Origin: Comamonadaceae bacterium PBBC1
Lineage (GTDB): Bacteria > Pseudomonadota > Gammaproteobacteria > Burkholderiales > Burkholderiaceae_C
Length of the DNA stretch: 64,000 nucleotides
Direction of reading: 5' to 3'
NCBI GenBank assembly: GCA_002256145.1
Contig: NKIP01000013.1
Location: 1-64,000, forward strand
Positions 34,901 to 41,388 of this stretch are shown here, piece after piece (positions within the stretch are counted from its first letter, which is position 1; every line of letters begins with the position of its first letter). The notes beneath the pieces are model-generated. The model was not told where the DNA came from and did not search any database. It worked only from the letters and a program-made list of their open reading frames with translations. Made by a program: the position numbers and the translations under genes.

Positions 34901-35163
34901 GTAGCGTTGAGCTTGGCGGTGACGTAAGCCACTGCGTCGGCAACGCCAGCACCGGTGATGCCCAGGTTGGACACCAAAGTGGCAGCGACTTGGGCGGTGG
35001 TTTGCGCACCAAAGGCGGAAACGTAGTAGCTGTTGAGCGTTGCGCCCAAGCTTGTGCGGTCGATTTGTTTGTCGACCTGTGCCATGGTGACGGTGCCGAC
35101 TTGAACGCCGAACAAGCCCATAGCGAAACGCTGAACTGACACTGTATCTGTAACGATAGCCAT
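31939..35163 (-). CDS. Large RTX/S-layer-like secreted protein 2
   Basis: A 1074-residue paralog of the protein at 27691-31296. N-terminal 200 residues (VQRFAMGLFGVQVGTV, NMFSGMTNDAVYGTA), a nearly unchanged central block (from ADLFVEDVRIGDNQ to NTLREVSIVNGTT) and the C-terminal end (GTIDLADTPWASLTAANFA) align; the region between central block and C-terminus differs strongly. RTX-type motifs: SGDRLDGGAGNDTL, NGGAGKDAI, GGAGDDTIKTKGG, LGAGNDVLVL. No Sec signal. The ATG at 35163 was preferred because both paralogs begin MAIVTDTV; a frame extension to 35208 runs through the conserved leader. Probably secreted by the type I system 4 kb away. Confidence 0.85.
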   Translation of the reverse strand: MAIVTDTVSVQRFAMGLFGVQVGTVTMAQVDKQIDRTSLGATLNSYYVSAFGAQTTAQVAATLVSNLGITGAGVADAVAYVTAKLNATAPAARGEEIASIINMFSGMTNDAVYGTAAKTWNANVDAAAAYAGAANVAFGSVIQQSLTEGMDVLFGSSLADQFNADLTAGGNTLQSGDRLDGGAGNDTLHAILGTNGDQFAITAKTSNIEKVIVQAQALAADTGDNNVAGMGESVYGLQGWYGDNFATNNVVKVDAGRMNGVNQWENNNSRADLFVEDVRIGDNQITKDITITMRETDPGNVDFAVYFDQNSLRNSSASTSQINLQVMDTRAVVDGKAPLLNSPYGGFKFTATDSKGVATVVTLQSDAIDAAQTYTELAAAFQAAADKQFGAGAVTVTVGSDFSVTDTTTAQSVSGKEVVMKTSSAYTFTTPAGSGWVAAGVVPANSGLHTNFSQGSTTNSDPVTSTIVLDDVGRGSTGGDLVVGGLSVGDTSTSKGVQRFDITVEDNSKLQNIDSTNNTLREVSIVNGTTTRMTDAYTKTVKDAGNLTVKGNWNDTNQGNALPGAVSDNYGFNDVRLIEASTFKGMLDIDAVLSDNVTAKYLNLADTAPDAPAADNVTFAYNLGTNNDKFSLDIDASNLQASGTTTREDFVLSINGGAGKDAISVDIINGGYEDGSAAWYNNSKLNANLSIDGGAGDDTIKTKGGGDWKVTAGDGDDTVYSDNSGDKAVWVFNTTEQAGAAVAGSALTLTDLKSSANTKYNLYKGVAEVTFRGLTSKVTIDSTAYITTDLQINQAIKKAINSDAVLSKLLLATDGPANTLVVTSLIDGKVEVKDLAVAITKPAAGVLTAADIAAAFTAYALTGTATEAQVLTAMDDTTMDAVGGDYAANFGVNVTTVNQTPSYAFAEGSDSAKVADSTHTLGAGNDVLVLSTDALGATNLSSNEKVVYNAVAFGNDVIVNFEVAGDGIDTMDFTALGGKKTAFSATATTTDGLIMIVDTATANNTEAAIKTALAAADDTVASKGIYVAYNATTNVGTVYQIVDGTAAADLTVTAIGTIDLADTPWASLTAANFA

Positions 35164-35369
35164 TTGTTTTCCTTTTTGGAACGGTTTGTGATGAGGGTCT
35201 CTTTGCAAAAAAACCCGAGTACGAGCGCTGGTTTGCCCACACTCGCTTGAGAACCTTGTAAATCAAGGCACTCAAGCCAATGCGCTTTGAGTCTAAAAGT
35301 ATTTGTTATTTTTCCTAATGTTGCGAATTCTAGCGACCGACAAGTATCAAAACTGTGACTGCGGTCACA
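35164..35369 (-). promoter_or_regulatory. CRP-type promoter and long leader of S-layer-like gene 2
   Basis: On the minus strand TGTGACCGCAGTCACA (35354-35369), a perfect CRP palindrome, is followed after exactly 21 bases by TAGAAT (35327-35332). Predicted start near 35319 gives a leader of about 156 bases, the same length as for gene 1, with conserved segments GCGAGTGTGGGCAAACCAG and CGGGTTTTTTTGCAAAGA-like sequence. The remaining stretch to 35484 is AT-rich with nothing recognisable. Confidence 0.8.
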
Positions 35370-35483
35370 TTTGATGGTGTTTAGGATTAAATAAAAGGTG
35401 TAAGTTTTTTATCAATTCAATTGATTTGAATTCTAAAAACGATATATGTAGCTTTTGTCAGTTTTGCGCCCGCAAAAACCGCC

Positions 35484-35513
35484 ATTTAATTGGGGTCAGA
35501 TCCCAATTAATTC
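35484..35513. repeat. Inverted repeat, family C
   Basis: ATTTAATTGGGGTCAGATCCCAATTAAT is a palindrome-like repeat; the same core in inverse orientation is at 38853-38882, and related GGGGTCAGACCCCCATT-like fragments are at 35678-35700 and 38929-38945. Confidence 0.75.
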
Positions 35514-35564
35514 AGGGGGCAAATTCCCGTTGATGCAATGTGTAGGAAACCCGTAGATGTGATG

Positions 35565-35737
35565 TGTAGGAGCGACGCCCTCGTCGCGATCAGCCTCGCA
35601 GACCACCACCCATCGCCCCGAGTGCAGGGCTCCCACAAAGCCAAAAAGCCATCGCCGAAAGGGCCGTGTTTGAAAAATTGCGGTCAGATTCGCATTAATT
35701 CGGTCTCCCGTAGGTCGGCGGCTTTAGCCCCGACATG
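35565..35737. repeat. REP-like elements: family A pair (35565-35639) and family B unit (35709-35737)
   Basis: Family A: GTGTAGGAGCGACGCCCTCG with right arm CAGGGCTCCCACAAAG. Family B: CGTAGGTCGGCGGCTTTAGC with CCCGACATG, also seen at 36821-36847 and 52163-52231. They fill the space before the Rpn-type gene. Confidence 0.8.
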
Positions 35738-35813
35738 GACCTGCGCCAAACCACCCCTTACAAAAGACGGTGAGGTCGATAAAATCACATCTTCCCCCCC
35801 CTCCAACACCGCC

Positions 35814-36773
35814 ATGCCCACCCGCTACCTCGACCCCAAAGTGGACCTCGCCTTCAAACGCGTGTTTGGCGAGCATGAGCATTTGTTGCGGAGTTTTTTG
35901 AATGCGCTGTTGCCACTGCCTGACGATGGCCAGATTGAAAGCTTGGAATACCTGACGCCCGAGCAAGTGCCCGAACTGCCGGGTTTGTACAAAAACTCCA
36001 TCGTTGATGTGAAGTGCAAAGACCAGCGCGGACGCACCTTCATCGTGGAGATGCAAATGCTGTGGAGCACCAGCTTTGAGCAGCGCATTTTGTTTTCTGC
36101 CAGCCAGGCCTATGTGAAGCAGCTGCACGCGAGTCAGAGCTACGCCAGCTTGCAGCCGGTGTATGCCTTGGCGTTGACCAACCAGGTGTTTGACCGCGAA
36201 ACGGCTGAGTATTACCACCACTACCAAATCGTGCGCCAGCACGAGCCCCGGCGGGTGTTGGAGGGGCTGGAGTTTGTGTTCATTGAACTGCCCAAATTCA
36301 CGCCCCAAAGCCGCACCGATAAGCGCATGCTGGTCAAGTGGCTGCGCTTCATGAGCGAAGTGGGCGAGAGTCCCGCCAAAGGTGCCGACGCAGACGCCAG
36401 CTGGCGCGAAGACCCGGACATTGCCCAGGCCCTGGAGTTGGTGGAGGCAGCGGCCTTTACCGAGCAAGAGCTGGAGGCTTACCACATCCAAATCGACAAA
36501 GCGCGAATTGAGTTGACGGTGCTAGAAGACGCAGAGGCAAAGGGCAAGGCAAAAGGCAAGGCAGAGGGCTTGGCAGAGGGCGAAGCCTTGGGCATTGCCA
36601 AGGGCAAAGCTGAGGGCGAAGCCTTGGGCATTGCCAAGGGCAAGGCTGAGGAGAAAGCCGAGATCGTTCGCACCATGCACGCCAATGGTCTGGGTGTGGC
36701 CCAAATCAGCCAGTTCACCGGTCTGACTGGGCAGCAGGTTTTGGACATTTTGGGGGCTGATGTCCCACGGTGA
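35814..36773 (+). CDS. Rpn/PD-(D/E)XK family transposase-like nuclease
   Basis: A 319-residue protein of the Rpn (recombination-promoting nuclease, formerly YhgA-like transposase) family. The PD-(D/E)XK core is visible as DLAFKRVFG, IVDVKCKDQRGRTFIVEMQM (Asp, then Glu-x-Gln). E. coli Rpn proteins are DNA endonucleases that stimulate recombination. The C-terminal part contains two direct repeats of about 12 residues (KGKAEGEALGIA) before a short helical end, a repeat zone likely to vary in length. It stands alone, with REP-like elements on both sides. ATG at 35814 starts at the conserved TRYLDPKVD. Confidence 0.85.
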   Translation: MPTRYLDPKVDLAFKRVFGEHEHLLRSFLNALLPLPDDGQIESLEYLTPEQVPELPGLYKNSIVDVKCKDQRGRTFIVEMQMLWSTSFEQRILFSASQAYVKQLHASQSYASLQPVYALALTNQVFDRETAEYYHHYQIVRQHEPRRVLEGLEFVFIELPKFTPQSRTDKRMLVKWLRFMSEVGESPAKGADADASWREDPDIAQALELVEAAAFTEQELEAYHIQIDKARIELTVLEDAEAKGKAKGKAEGLAEGEALGIAKGKAEGEALGIAKGKAEEKAEIVRTMHANGLGVAQISQFTGLTGQQVLDILGADVPR

Positions 36774-36820
36774 GGCACACCGCTTTGGCGCAAAAGCACC
36801 GACCTGCGAAGACCGTCCCC

Positions 36821-36998
36821 GTAGGTCGACGGCTTTAGCTAAAGCCTCGCAGACCACCACCCATCGCCCCGAGGGCGGGGCTCCCACAAAGCCAAGAATT
36901 CATCGCCCTCAGGGGAGTGTTCGTAGGAGCGACGCCCTCGTCGCGATTAAGCCTCGCAGACCACCACACATCGCCCCGAGGGCGGTGCTCCCACAAAG
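36821..36998. repeat. REP-like elements: family B unit and two family A elements
   Basis: A family B unit (36821-36847, CGTAGGTCGACGGCTTTAGC) is fused to a family A right arm (36841-36890), followed by a complete inverted pair of family A (36921-36998). The rest of the space 36774-37127 shows no gene. Confidence 0.8.
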
Positions 36999-37127
36999 GC
37001 AAGAGCCCGGTGTTCAATTACCTTGCGCCATCAACGCCCAAGAAGTCTGAAATTGGATGCGCACACAGGGATATCCATAAGTGCCACGCCCCCTGGCCAA
37101 CGTGCCACCTTGGTGGATGAAATCACC

Positions 37128-37168
37128 CAATACCAAAGTAAATTTCAGAGCAATACCAAAGTAAATTT
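37128..37168 (+). promoter_or_regulatory. Direct repeat before the Fic-related gene
   Basis: CAATACCAAAGTAAATTT occurs at 37128-37145 and 37151-37168, period 23 bp, ending at the base before the ATG at 37169. Two helical turns apart, it could be a repressor operator or promoter overlap; autoregulation is common for such genes. Confidence 0.5.
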
Positions 37169-37582
37169 ATGAACTCATCACGCGGCAAGCACAAGGGCAA
37201 TCCGACCCTCGTCGCTGCATTGAAAACCCTCAAGCGGCTTCAGGAAAAGAACGACGGCGTTGTTGAAGCCTCAGACCTCAAGGACGACGAGCACCTCAGA
37301 CTGTTGGTCGAGACAGGGTTTCTGAGACCCGTGATGAAGGGGTGGTACATCTCTAGCAGCCCAAGCGACAACGACGCAAACACCACAGCGGGGTACGCAT
37401 CCTTTTGGGCCTTCGTTTCAGGCTATCTGGGCAAGCGCTTTGGCAAACGGTACTGTCTGAACCCGGAGACATCTCTGATGCTCCATACGGGAAACACCAC
37501 CGTGCCCAGACAAGTGACGTGTGCGAGGCGTCTATCGCGACGAGGGCGTCGCTTCCACAAGAGAACGATCATGCAAATATGA
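37169..37582 (+). pseudogene. Fic-related gene, only N-terminal domain left, ended by a REP-like element
   Basis: About 110 residues (ALKTLKRLQEKNDGVV, GFLRPVMKGWYISSSP, GYASFWAFVSGYLGKRFG, LNPETSLMLHTGNTTVPRQ) match the N-terminal helical/winged domain found in a group of Fic proteins and AbiEi-like regulators. The Fic catalytic motif HPFxxGNGR is missing. At about 37532 the coding sequence runs into a family A REP-like unit (TATCGCGACGAGGGCGTCGC, TTCCACAAG), whose translation gives the out-of-family tail RRLSRRGRRFHK. So the gene was truncated at the REP element. Likely non-functional as a Fic enzyme; the DNA-binding part might persist. Confidence 0.7.
37532..37560. repeat. REP-like half unit, family A, inside the Fic remnant
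   Basis: CTATCGCGACGAGGGCGTCG followed by CTTCCACAAG is an inverted left arm of family A. It marks the point where homology of the Fic-related frame ends. Confidence 0.8.
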
Positions 37583-37622
37583 AGGGGCTGGGTCAAAAAA
37601 CAGCGCCCGAATTGGATGGCTA

Positions 37623-38771
37623 TTACAAAGCCACCTGCTGCAAAAAGCCTAAGGGGTTGTCGGAAAACTGCGTGAAGTTTTCGGGCGTGATGATGATGCG
37701 CAAGGCTTGTGGCGTTTGTGCACAAAAGCTGGCCAGGCCTTTGGCTGATTTTTTACGACCTGACTTGACTTCAATGGCATAAAGTTGGTCACGATACTGG
37801 TACACAAAATCCACTTCGTCTTGGCCTTCTCGCCAGTAAAACACTTGGCCTGGCTGTTGAACCAATTCGGCACCAACAGCCAGTTCAAAAGCACGCCCTC
37901 TTTGGTCTGCATTTTGTGTGACATTGACGCCGGCCACCATGCTGTAAAGGGCAGGGCAAGCCGGTAGCATTTTTGGACTGGAGCTGCGAGCCAGCCAAGC
38001 TTTGGGGGAGTATTTTTGCAAGGCATGCAACAAAAAAGCACCGCCATACAAGTCGATGTAGTGCTTGACCAAATCGGTGTTGCCTTTGTCTTGTAATTGA
38101 CCCAGCAGCTTGGTGTAACTGATTTCTTGTGCAGGATAAGCACACAAGATTTGGAAAGCTTGACGAAACAAGGCTTGGTTGGTGACCTTATGACTTTGCA
38201 AAATGTCTTTGCCGATGACGGATTCAACAATGGCATCTTTCATGTAGGCAAACCATCGGTCGGGATCATGTTCAAAGGCCACCGCTCCGGGATATCCGCC
38301 GTAGGTCAAGTAGCGTGGTAAGTCATACGCAAAAGCATGACGTAGCTCGGCAAAGCGCCAGTGGTGAACCCGCACCAATTCAAATCGTCCGGCCAAACTC
38401 TCTGTGATTCCTGCCTGAATCTGCAACGCACTGGAGCCCAAGAGCAGCACACGCAATCGACCGGGTCGTGCGTCCCACAGGGCTTTGATGGTTTCTGGCC
38501 AATTCGGCACTTTTTGAATTTCGTCGATGACCAGCAAGGCACCATCGCCTGACAAAAGGGCTTGTTGCCATTGCAATAACAGCCAGTTTCTGTCGCTGAT
38601 CAGTACATCGTCGGCATTGGCGTAGTGGTGTGGCCAAGTTCCAAGTTCGAGAAGTTGCCGCACACCCGTGGTTTTGCCAACTTGTCGAGGACCCACAAGC
38701 ACTTGGATCAAAGGTTTTTCGGCCGAAAAACGTTTTAACAGCGTGTCGACAAAGGGTCTTTGGTAAGTCAT
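37623..38771 (-). CDS. AAA ATPase with DUF4143 domain
   Basis: A 382-residue P-loop ATPase: Walker A GPRQVGKTT (about 27-35), Walker B ALLVIDEIQKVPNW, then a DUF4143/restriction-like C-terminal part with EVDFVYQYRDQLYAIEVKSGR. This family (AAA_14) is common in bacteria and often behaves like a mobile or selfish gene; no clear function is established. The C-terminal E...EVK segment resembles a PD-(D/E)XK nuclease core. The ATG at 38771 was chosen because the upstream Met at 38825 lies inside the palindromic operator. It is convergent with the Fic remnant. Confidence 0.85.
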   Translation of the reverse strand: MTYQRPFVDTLLKRFSAEKPLIQVLVGPRQVGKTTGVRQLLELGTWPHHYANADDVLISDRNWLLLQWQQALLSGDGALLVIDEIQKVPNWPETIKALWDARPGRLRVLLLGSSALQIQAGITESLAGRFELVRVHHWRFAELRHAFAYDLPRYLTYGGYPGAVAFEHDPDRWFAYMKDAIVESVIGKDILQSHKVTNQALFRQAFQILCAYPAQEISYTKLLGQLQDKGNTDLVKHYIDLYGGAFLLHALQKYSPKAWLARSSSPKMLPACPALYSMVAGVNVTQNADQRGRAFELAVGAELVQQPGQVFYWREGQDEVDFVYQYRDQLYAIEVKSGRKKSAKGLASFCAQTPQALRIIITPENFTQFSDNPLGFLQQVAL

Positions 38772-38813
38772 AAACAAGCCCCAAAAGGTGGTGATGAGTG
38801 AGTTTATGACATT

Positions 38814-38855
38814 TGCTAGATGCATCTAGTATTTTTGCTAGATGCATCTAGCAAT
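38814..38855 (-). promoter_or_regulatory. Tandem palindromic operator before the DUF4143 ATPase
   Basis: CTAGATGCATCTAG occurs twice as a perfect palindrome, 38816-38829 and 38838-38851; the second extends to the 20-bp palindrome TTGCTAGATGCATCTAGCAA (38836-38855). The centres are 22 bp apart, two helical turns, which fits two repressor dimers on one face of the DNA about 45-85 bases before the ATG at 38771. Confidence 0.65.
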
Positions 38856-38922
38856 TTAATTGGGATCTGACCCCAATTAAATAGACCACCACCCATCGCC
38901 ACGGGGGCGGGGCTCCCACAAA
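38853..38922. repeat. Family C inverted repeat and family A right arm
   Basis: AATTTAATTGGGATCTGACC...CCAATTAAAT (38853-38882) is the inverse of the element at 35484-35513; directly after it comes a family A right arm (CATCGCCACGGGGGCGGGGC, TCCCACAAAA). The pair of family C copies encloses the Rpn/Fic/ATPase block 35514-38852. Confidence 0.75.
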
Positions 38923-38988
38923 AATGAGGGTCAGACCCCCATTCACTCCCAGGTACTACAAAAAAACATATCAAATTTCAATTTTGTT

Positions 38989-39019
38989 CATATAGGAGTA
39001 TCTATAATCTTCCTATATG
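38989..39019 (+). promoter_or_regulatory. Inverted repeat covering the start codon of the TnpB-like gene
   Basis: CATATAGGA (38989-38997) and TCCTATATG (39011-39019) are perfect inverted repeats with a 13-base loop; the last three bases are the ATG of the TnpB-like gene. In RNA the hairpin would bury the start codon and the only Shine-Dalgarno-like AGGAG; in DNA it could be an operator. Confidence 0.6.
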
Positions 39020-39637
39020 AATAATTTTCTGCGCATACCGCTGAACACCACAGCCGCTCAATTTGAGCGGCTGTTGTCGTTGCAGAAGGTGTTTTCGCAG
39101 GCGTGTAACCAGTTGGCACCCGAGGTGTCGCGCAGTCGGGTGTGGAACCGGGTGGCTTTGCACCATTTGCATTACCGGGCGTTGCGCGATCAGTTTCCGG
39201 CGCTGGGCTCGCAGATGGTGTGCAACGCGATTTATGCGGTGTCGCGCACGGCCCGCTTGATTTACCAAAGCCCCAGCAGCCCGTTTCAGGTGCAAAAGAT
39301 GGGCGACCGGCCTTTGCCGTCGCTGCGTTTTGCCGAGACCTGCCCGGTGTACTTTGACCGCCACACCTTGAGCCTGAAGCAGGGCAAGTTGTCGCTGTTC
39401 ACGCTCGATGGGCGCATGCAGTTTGAGTTGACTTTGGTGCCCGCGCAGTTGGCGCTGTTTGAGCAGGGCAAGTTGCGCGAGATTGTGCTCAGTCGGGGCT
39501 CCGACGGGGTGTTTGTGTTGTCGTTTTGGTTGGCGTCTGAGTCGGCTTTGGAGCCGGTTGACCAGGCGGCCGAGCTGCCTGTGGTGTTGGACCCGGGCGC
39601 TTTGATTCCGGATTACGTTTCTGTAGAGGTTGCTTGA
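39017..39637 (+). CDS. TnpB-like N-terminal half without RuvC domain, first gene of the type I secretion operon
   Basis: The 206 residues resemble the N-terminal half of IS605/IS1341-type TnpB: FLRIPLNTTAAQFERLLSLQ with CNQLA (strand and first helices), then HHLHYRALRDQFPALGSQMV, then the beta-rich part VYFDRHTLSLKQGKLSLFTL with DGRMQFELTLV. In TnpB the next segment is RuvC-I (VDLGV); here the protein stops just after a residual VVLDPGALIPDYVSVEVA. No nuclease or zinc-ribbon part follows. The stop TGA shares one base with the ATG of the first ABC gene (39637), so the genes are translationally coupled. I infer a domesticated TnpB-derived nucleic-acid-binding protein that may regulate the operon; inactive remnant is the alternative. 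Confidence 0.65.
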   Translation: MNNFLRIPLNTTAAQFERLLSLQKVFSQACNQLAPEVSRSRVWNRVALHHLHYRALRDQFPALGSQMVCNAIYAVSRTARLIYQSPSSPFQVQKMGDRPLPSLRFAETCPVYFDRHTLSLKQGKLSLFTLDGRMQFELTLVPAQLALFEQGKLREIVLSRGSDGVFVLSFWLASESALEPVDQAAELPVVLDPGALIPDYVSVEVA

Positions 39638-41388
39638 TGAAGCCCAATTCTTCTCCTTCAGAGCTCAAGTTGGCTCTGGCTCAATTTGCCCCGGCGTGGC
39701 GAACGGCTGTATTGATCAGTTTGGTCATTGGCCTGCTGGGTTTCACGTCCACGGTGTACATGCTGGAGGTGTACGACCGGGTGGTCAACAGCCGCAATTT
39801 GATGACCTTGGCATCACTGACGGTGGTGGCTTTGGGCGCTTATGCGGTGATGGAGGTGCTGGAAAAGCTGCGTTCGCGCCTGTTGTGGGGCGTGGGTATT
39901 CAGCTGGAGCTGAAGATGTCGCAGCGCATTTACAACGCGATGTTTGATGGCATTCAGCGCAAACAAATGGCCGGTGCCATTGGGGCGCAAAACGATTTCC
40001 GCTCGGTGCGGGAGTTTTTTTACAACCCGGCTTTGTCGGCGTTTTTTGAGTTGCCCATTGGCCTGGTGTCGATGTTCCTGATTTTTGCGATCAACCCTTG
40101 GCTGGGCTGGGCGGCAGTGGTGGGGGCCGTGGCGCAGACCTCGGTGGCTTGGTTGCTGCAAAAGGTTTCGCGCCAGCCTTTGCTGGAGGCGCAGCGCCGG
40201 TCGCAGTTTGCCCAGACCTATGCCGAGACTTCGCTGCGTAATGCGCAGGTCATGGAGTCGATGGGCATGGTGGCGTCGGTGCAGCGGCTGTGGCAAAAGC
40301 GCCAGGATGCGTTTTTGGCTTTTCAGGCCAAGGCCTCAGAGGCTGCGGGCGGGCTGAATGCGGCGTCGAAGTTGTTGCAGCAGTTGATGGGCTCGGTGTT
40401 GTTGGGCTTGGGGGCGTGGTTCATGTTGCGCAACGAGCTCAATGGGGGCAGCGCGATGATGATCATCAGCTCGGTGCTGGGTGGACGTTTGTTGGCCCCA
40501 CTGACGCAGATCGTGCAGCAGTGGAGCGCGATTGTGAATGCGCAAGGGGCTTGGCAGCGCCTGGAGACCTTGTTGGCCGAGGTGCCCGAGCGGGCGCAAA
40601 ACATGCCTTTGCCCGCACCGCGTGGGCATTTGACGGTCGAGGGTTTGGTGGCTTCGGCACCCGGCCAGGCGACAACCTTGCTCAGCGGCCTCAAGTTCGA
40701 TGTGCCGCCAGGTTCGGTGTTGGCGGTGGTGGGGCCGTCGGCTTCGGGCAAAACATCGCTGGCCAAGTTGCTCATGGGCATTTGGCATCCCGTAGCAGGC
40801 AAAGTGCGCCTGGATGGCGTGGACATGCATGTGTGGGACAAGGCCGAGTTGGGCCCGTATTTGGGTTACCTGCCGCAGGGCGTTGAACTGCTGGAGGGCA
40901 CGCTGGCCGAAAACATCGCCCGCTTTGGCGAGGTGGACATGGTGCGTGTGCAAGAGGCGGCGCAGCGGGTGGGTTTGCACGGTTTTATTCAGGCTTTGCC
41001 CAAGGGCTACGACACGCCCGTGGGCCGTGATGGGGGCTTGCTGTCGGGCGGGCAGCGTCAGCGTGTGGCCTTGGCGCGGGCGCTGTATGGCAAGCCGGTG
41101 TTTGTGGTGCTCGATGAGCCCAATTCGAGTTTGGACGAGGCAGGCGATTTGGCCTTGAACCAGGCGATTGCGTCGCTCAAGGCGCAGGGCACGTCGTTTG
41201 TGGTCATCACCCACCGCACCAGTGTGCTGGCGGTGTCTGACCGCATGTTGGTGTTGCGCGATGGCGGGCAGCAGGTGTTTGGCCCCACGGCCGATGTGTT
41301 GCAAAAGTTGCGGGGCGCACCCGCGCCGCAAATGCCCCCGGCTGCGCCCGTGGCGGCGGTGTCTGCCCCGGCAGGAGAAGGAGCGTGA
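39637..41388 (+). CDS. Type I secretion ABC transporter, first subunit (PrtD-like)
   Basis: A 583-residue PrtD/RsaD-type exporter: membrane domain residues 1-310 with the family motif GFTSTVYMLEVYDRVVNSRN near the N-terminus, ATPase domain with Walker A GPSASGKTS, signature LSGGQRQRVALARALYG, Walker B VFVVLDEPNSSLD and H-loop ITHRTSVL. All catalytic residues appear present. It exports unfolded RTX proteins directly from cytoplasm to outside with the HlyD and TolC partners. ATG at 39637 overlaps the TnpB-like stop; its own stop overlaps the GTG of a second ABC gene. A heterodimer with that protein is likely. Confidence 0.92.
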   Translation: MKPNSSPSELKLALAQFAPAWRTAVLISLVIGLLGFTSTVYMLEVYDRVVNSRNLMTLASLTVVALGAYAVMEVLEKLRSRLLWGVGIQLELKMSQRIYNAMFDGIQRKQMAGAIGAQNDFRSVREFFYNPALSAFFELPIGLVSMFLIFAINPWLGWAAVVGAVAQTSVAWLLQKVSRQPLLEAQRRSQFAQTYAETSLRNAQVMESMGMVASVQRLWQKRQDAFLAFQAKASEAAGGLNAASKLLQQLMGSVLLGLGAWFMLRNELNGGSAMMIISSVLGGRLLAPLTQIVQQWSAIVNAQGAWQRLETLLAEVPERAQNMPLPAPRGHLTVEGLVASAPGQATTLLSGLKFDVPPGSVLAVVGPSASGKTSLAKLLMGIWHPVAGKVRLDGVDMHVWDKAELGPYLGYLPQGVELLEGTLAENIARFGEVDMVRVQEAAQRVGLHGFIQALPKGYDTPVGRDGGLLSGGQRQRVALARALYGKPVFVVLDEPNSSLDEAGDLALNQAIASLKAQGTSFVVITHRTSVLAVSDRMLVLRDGGQQVFGPTADVLQKLRGAPAPQMPPAAPVAAVSAPAGEGA

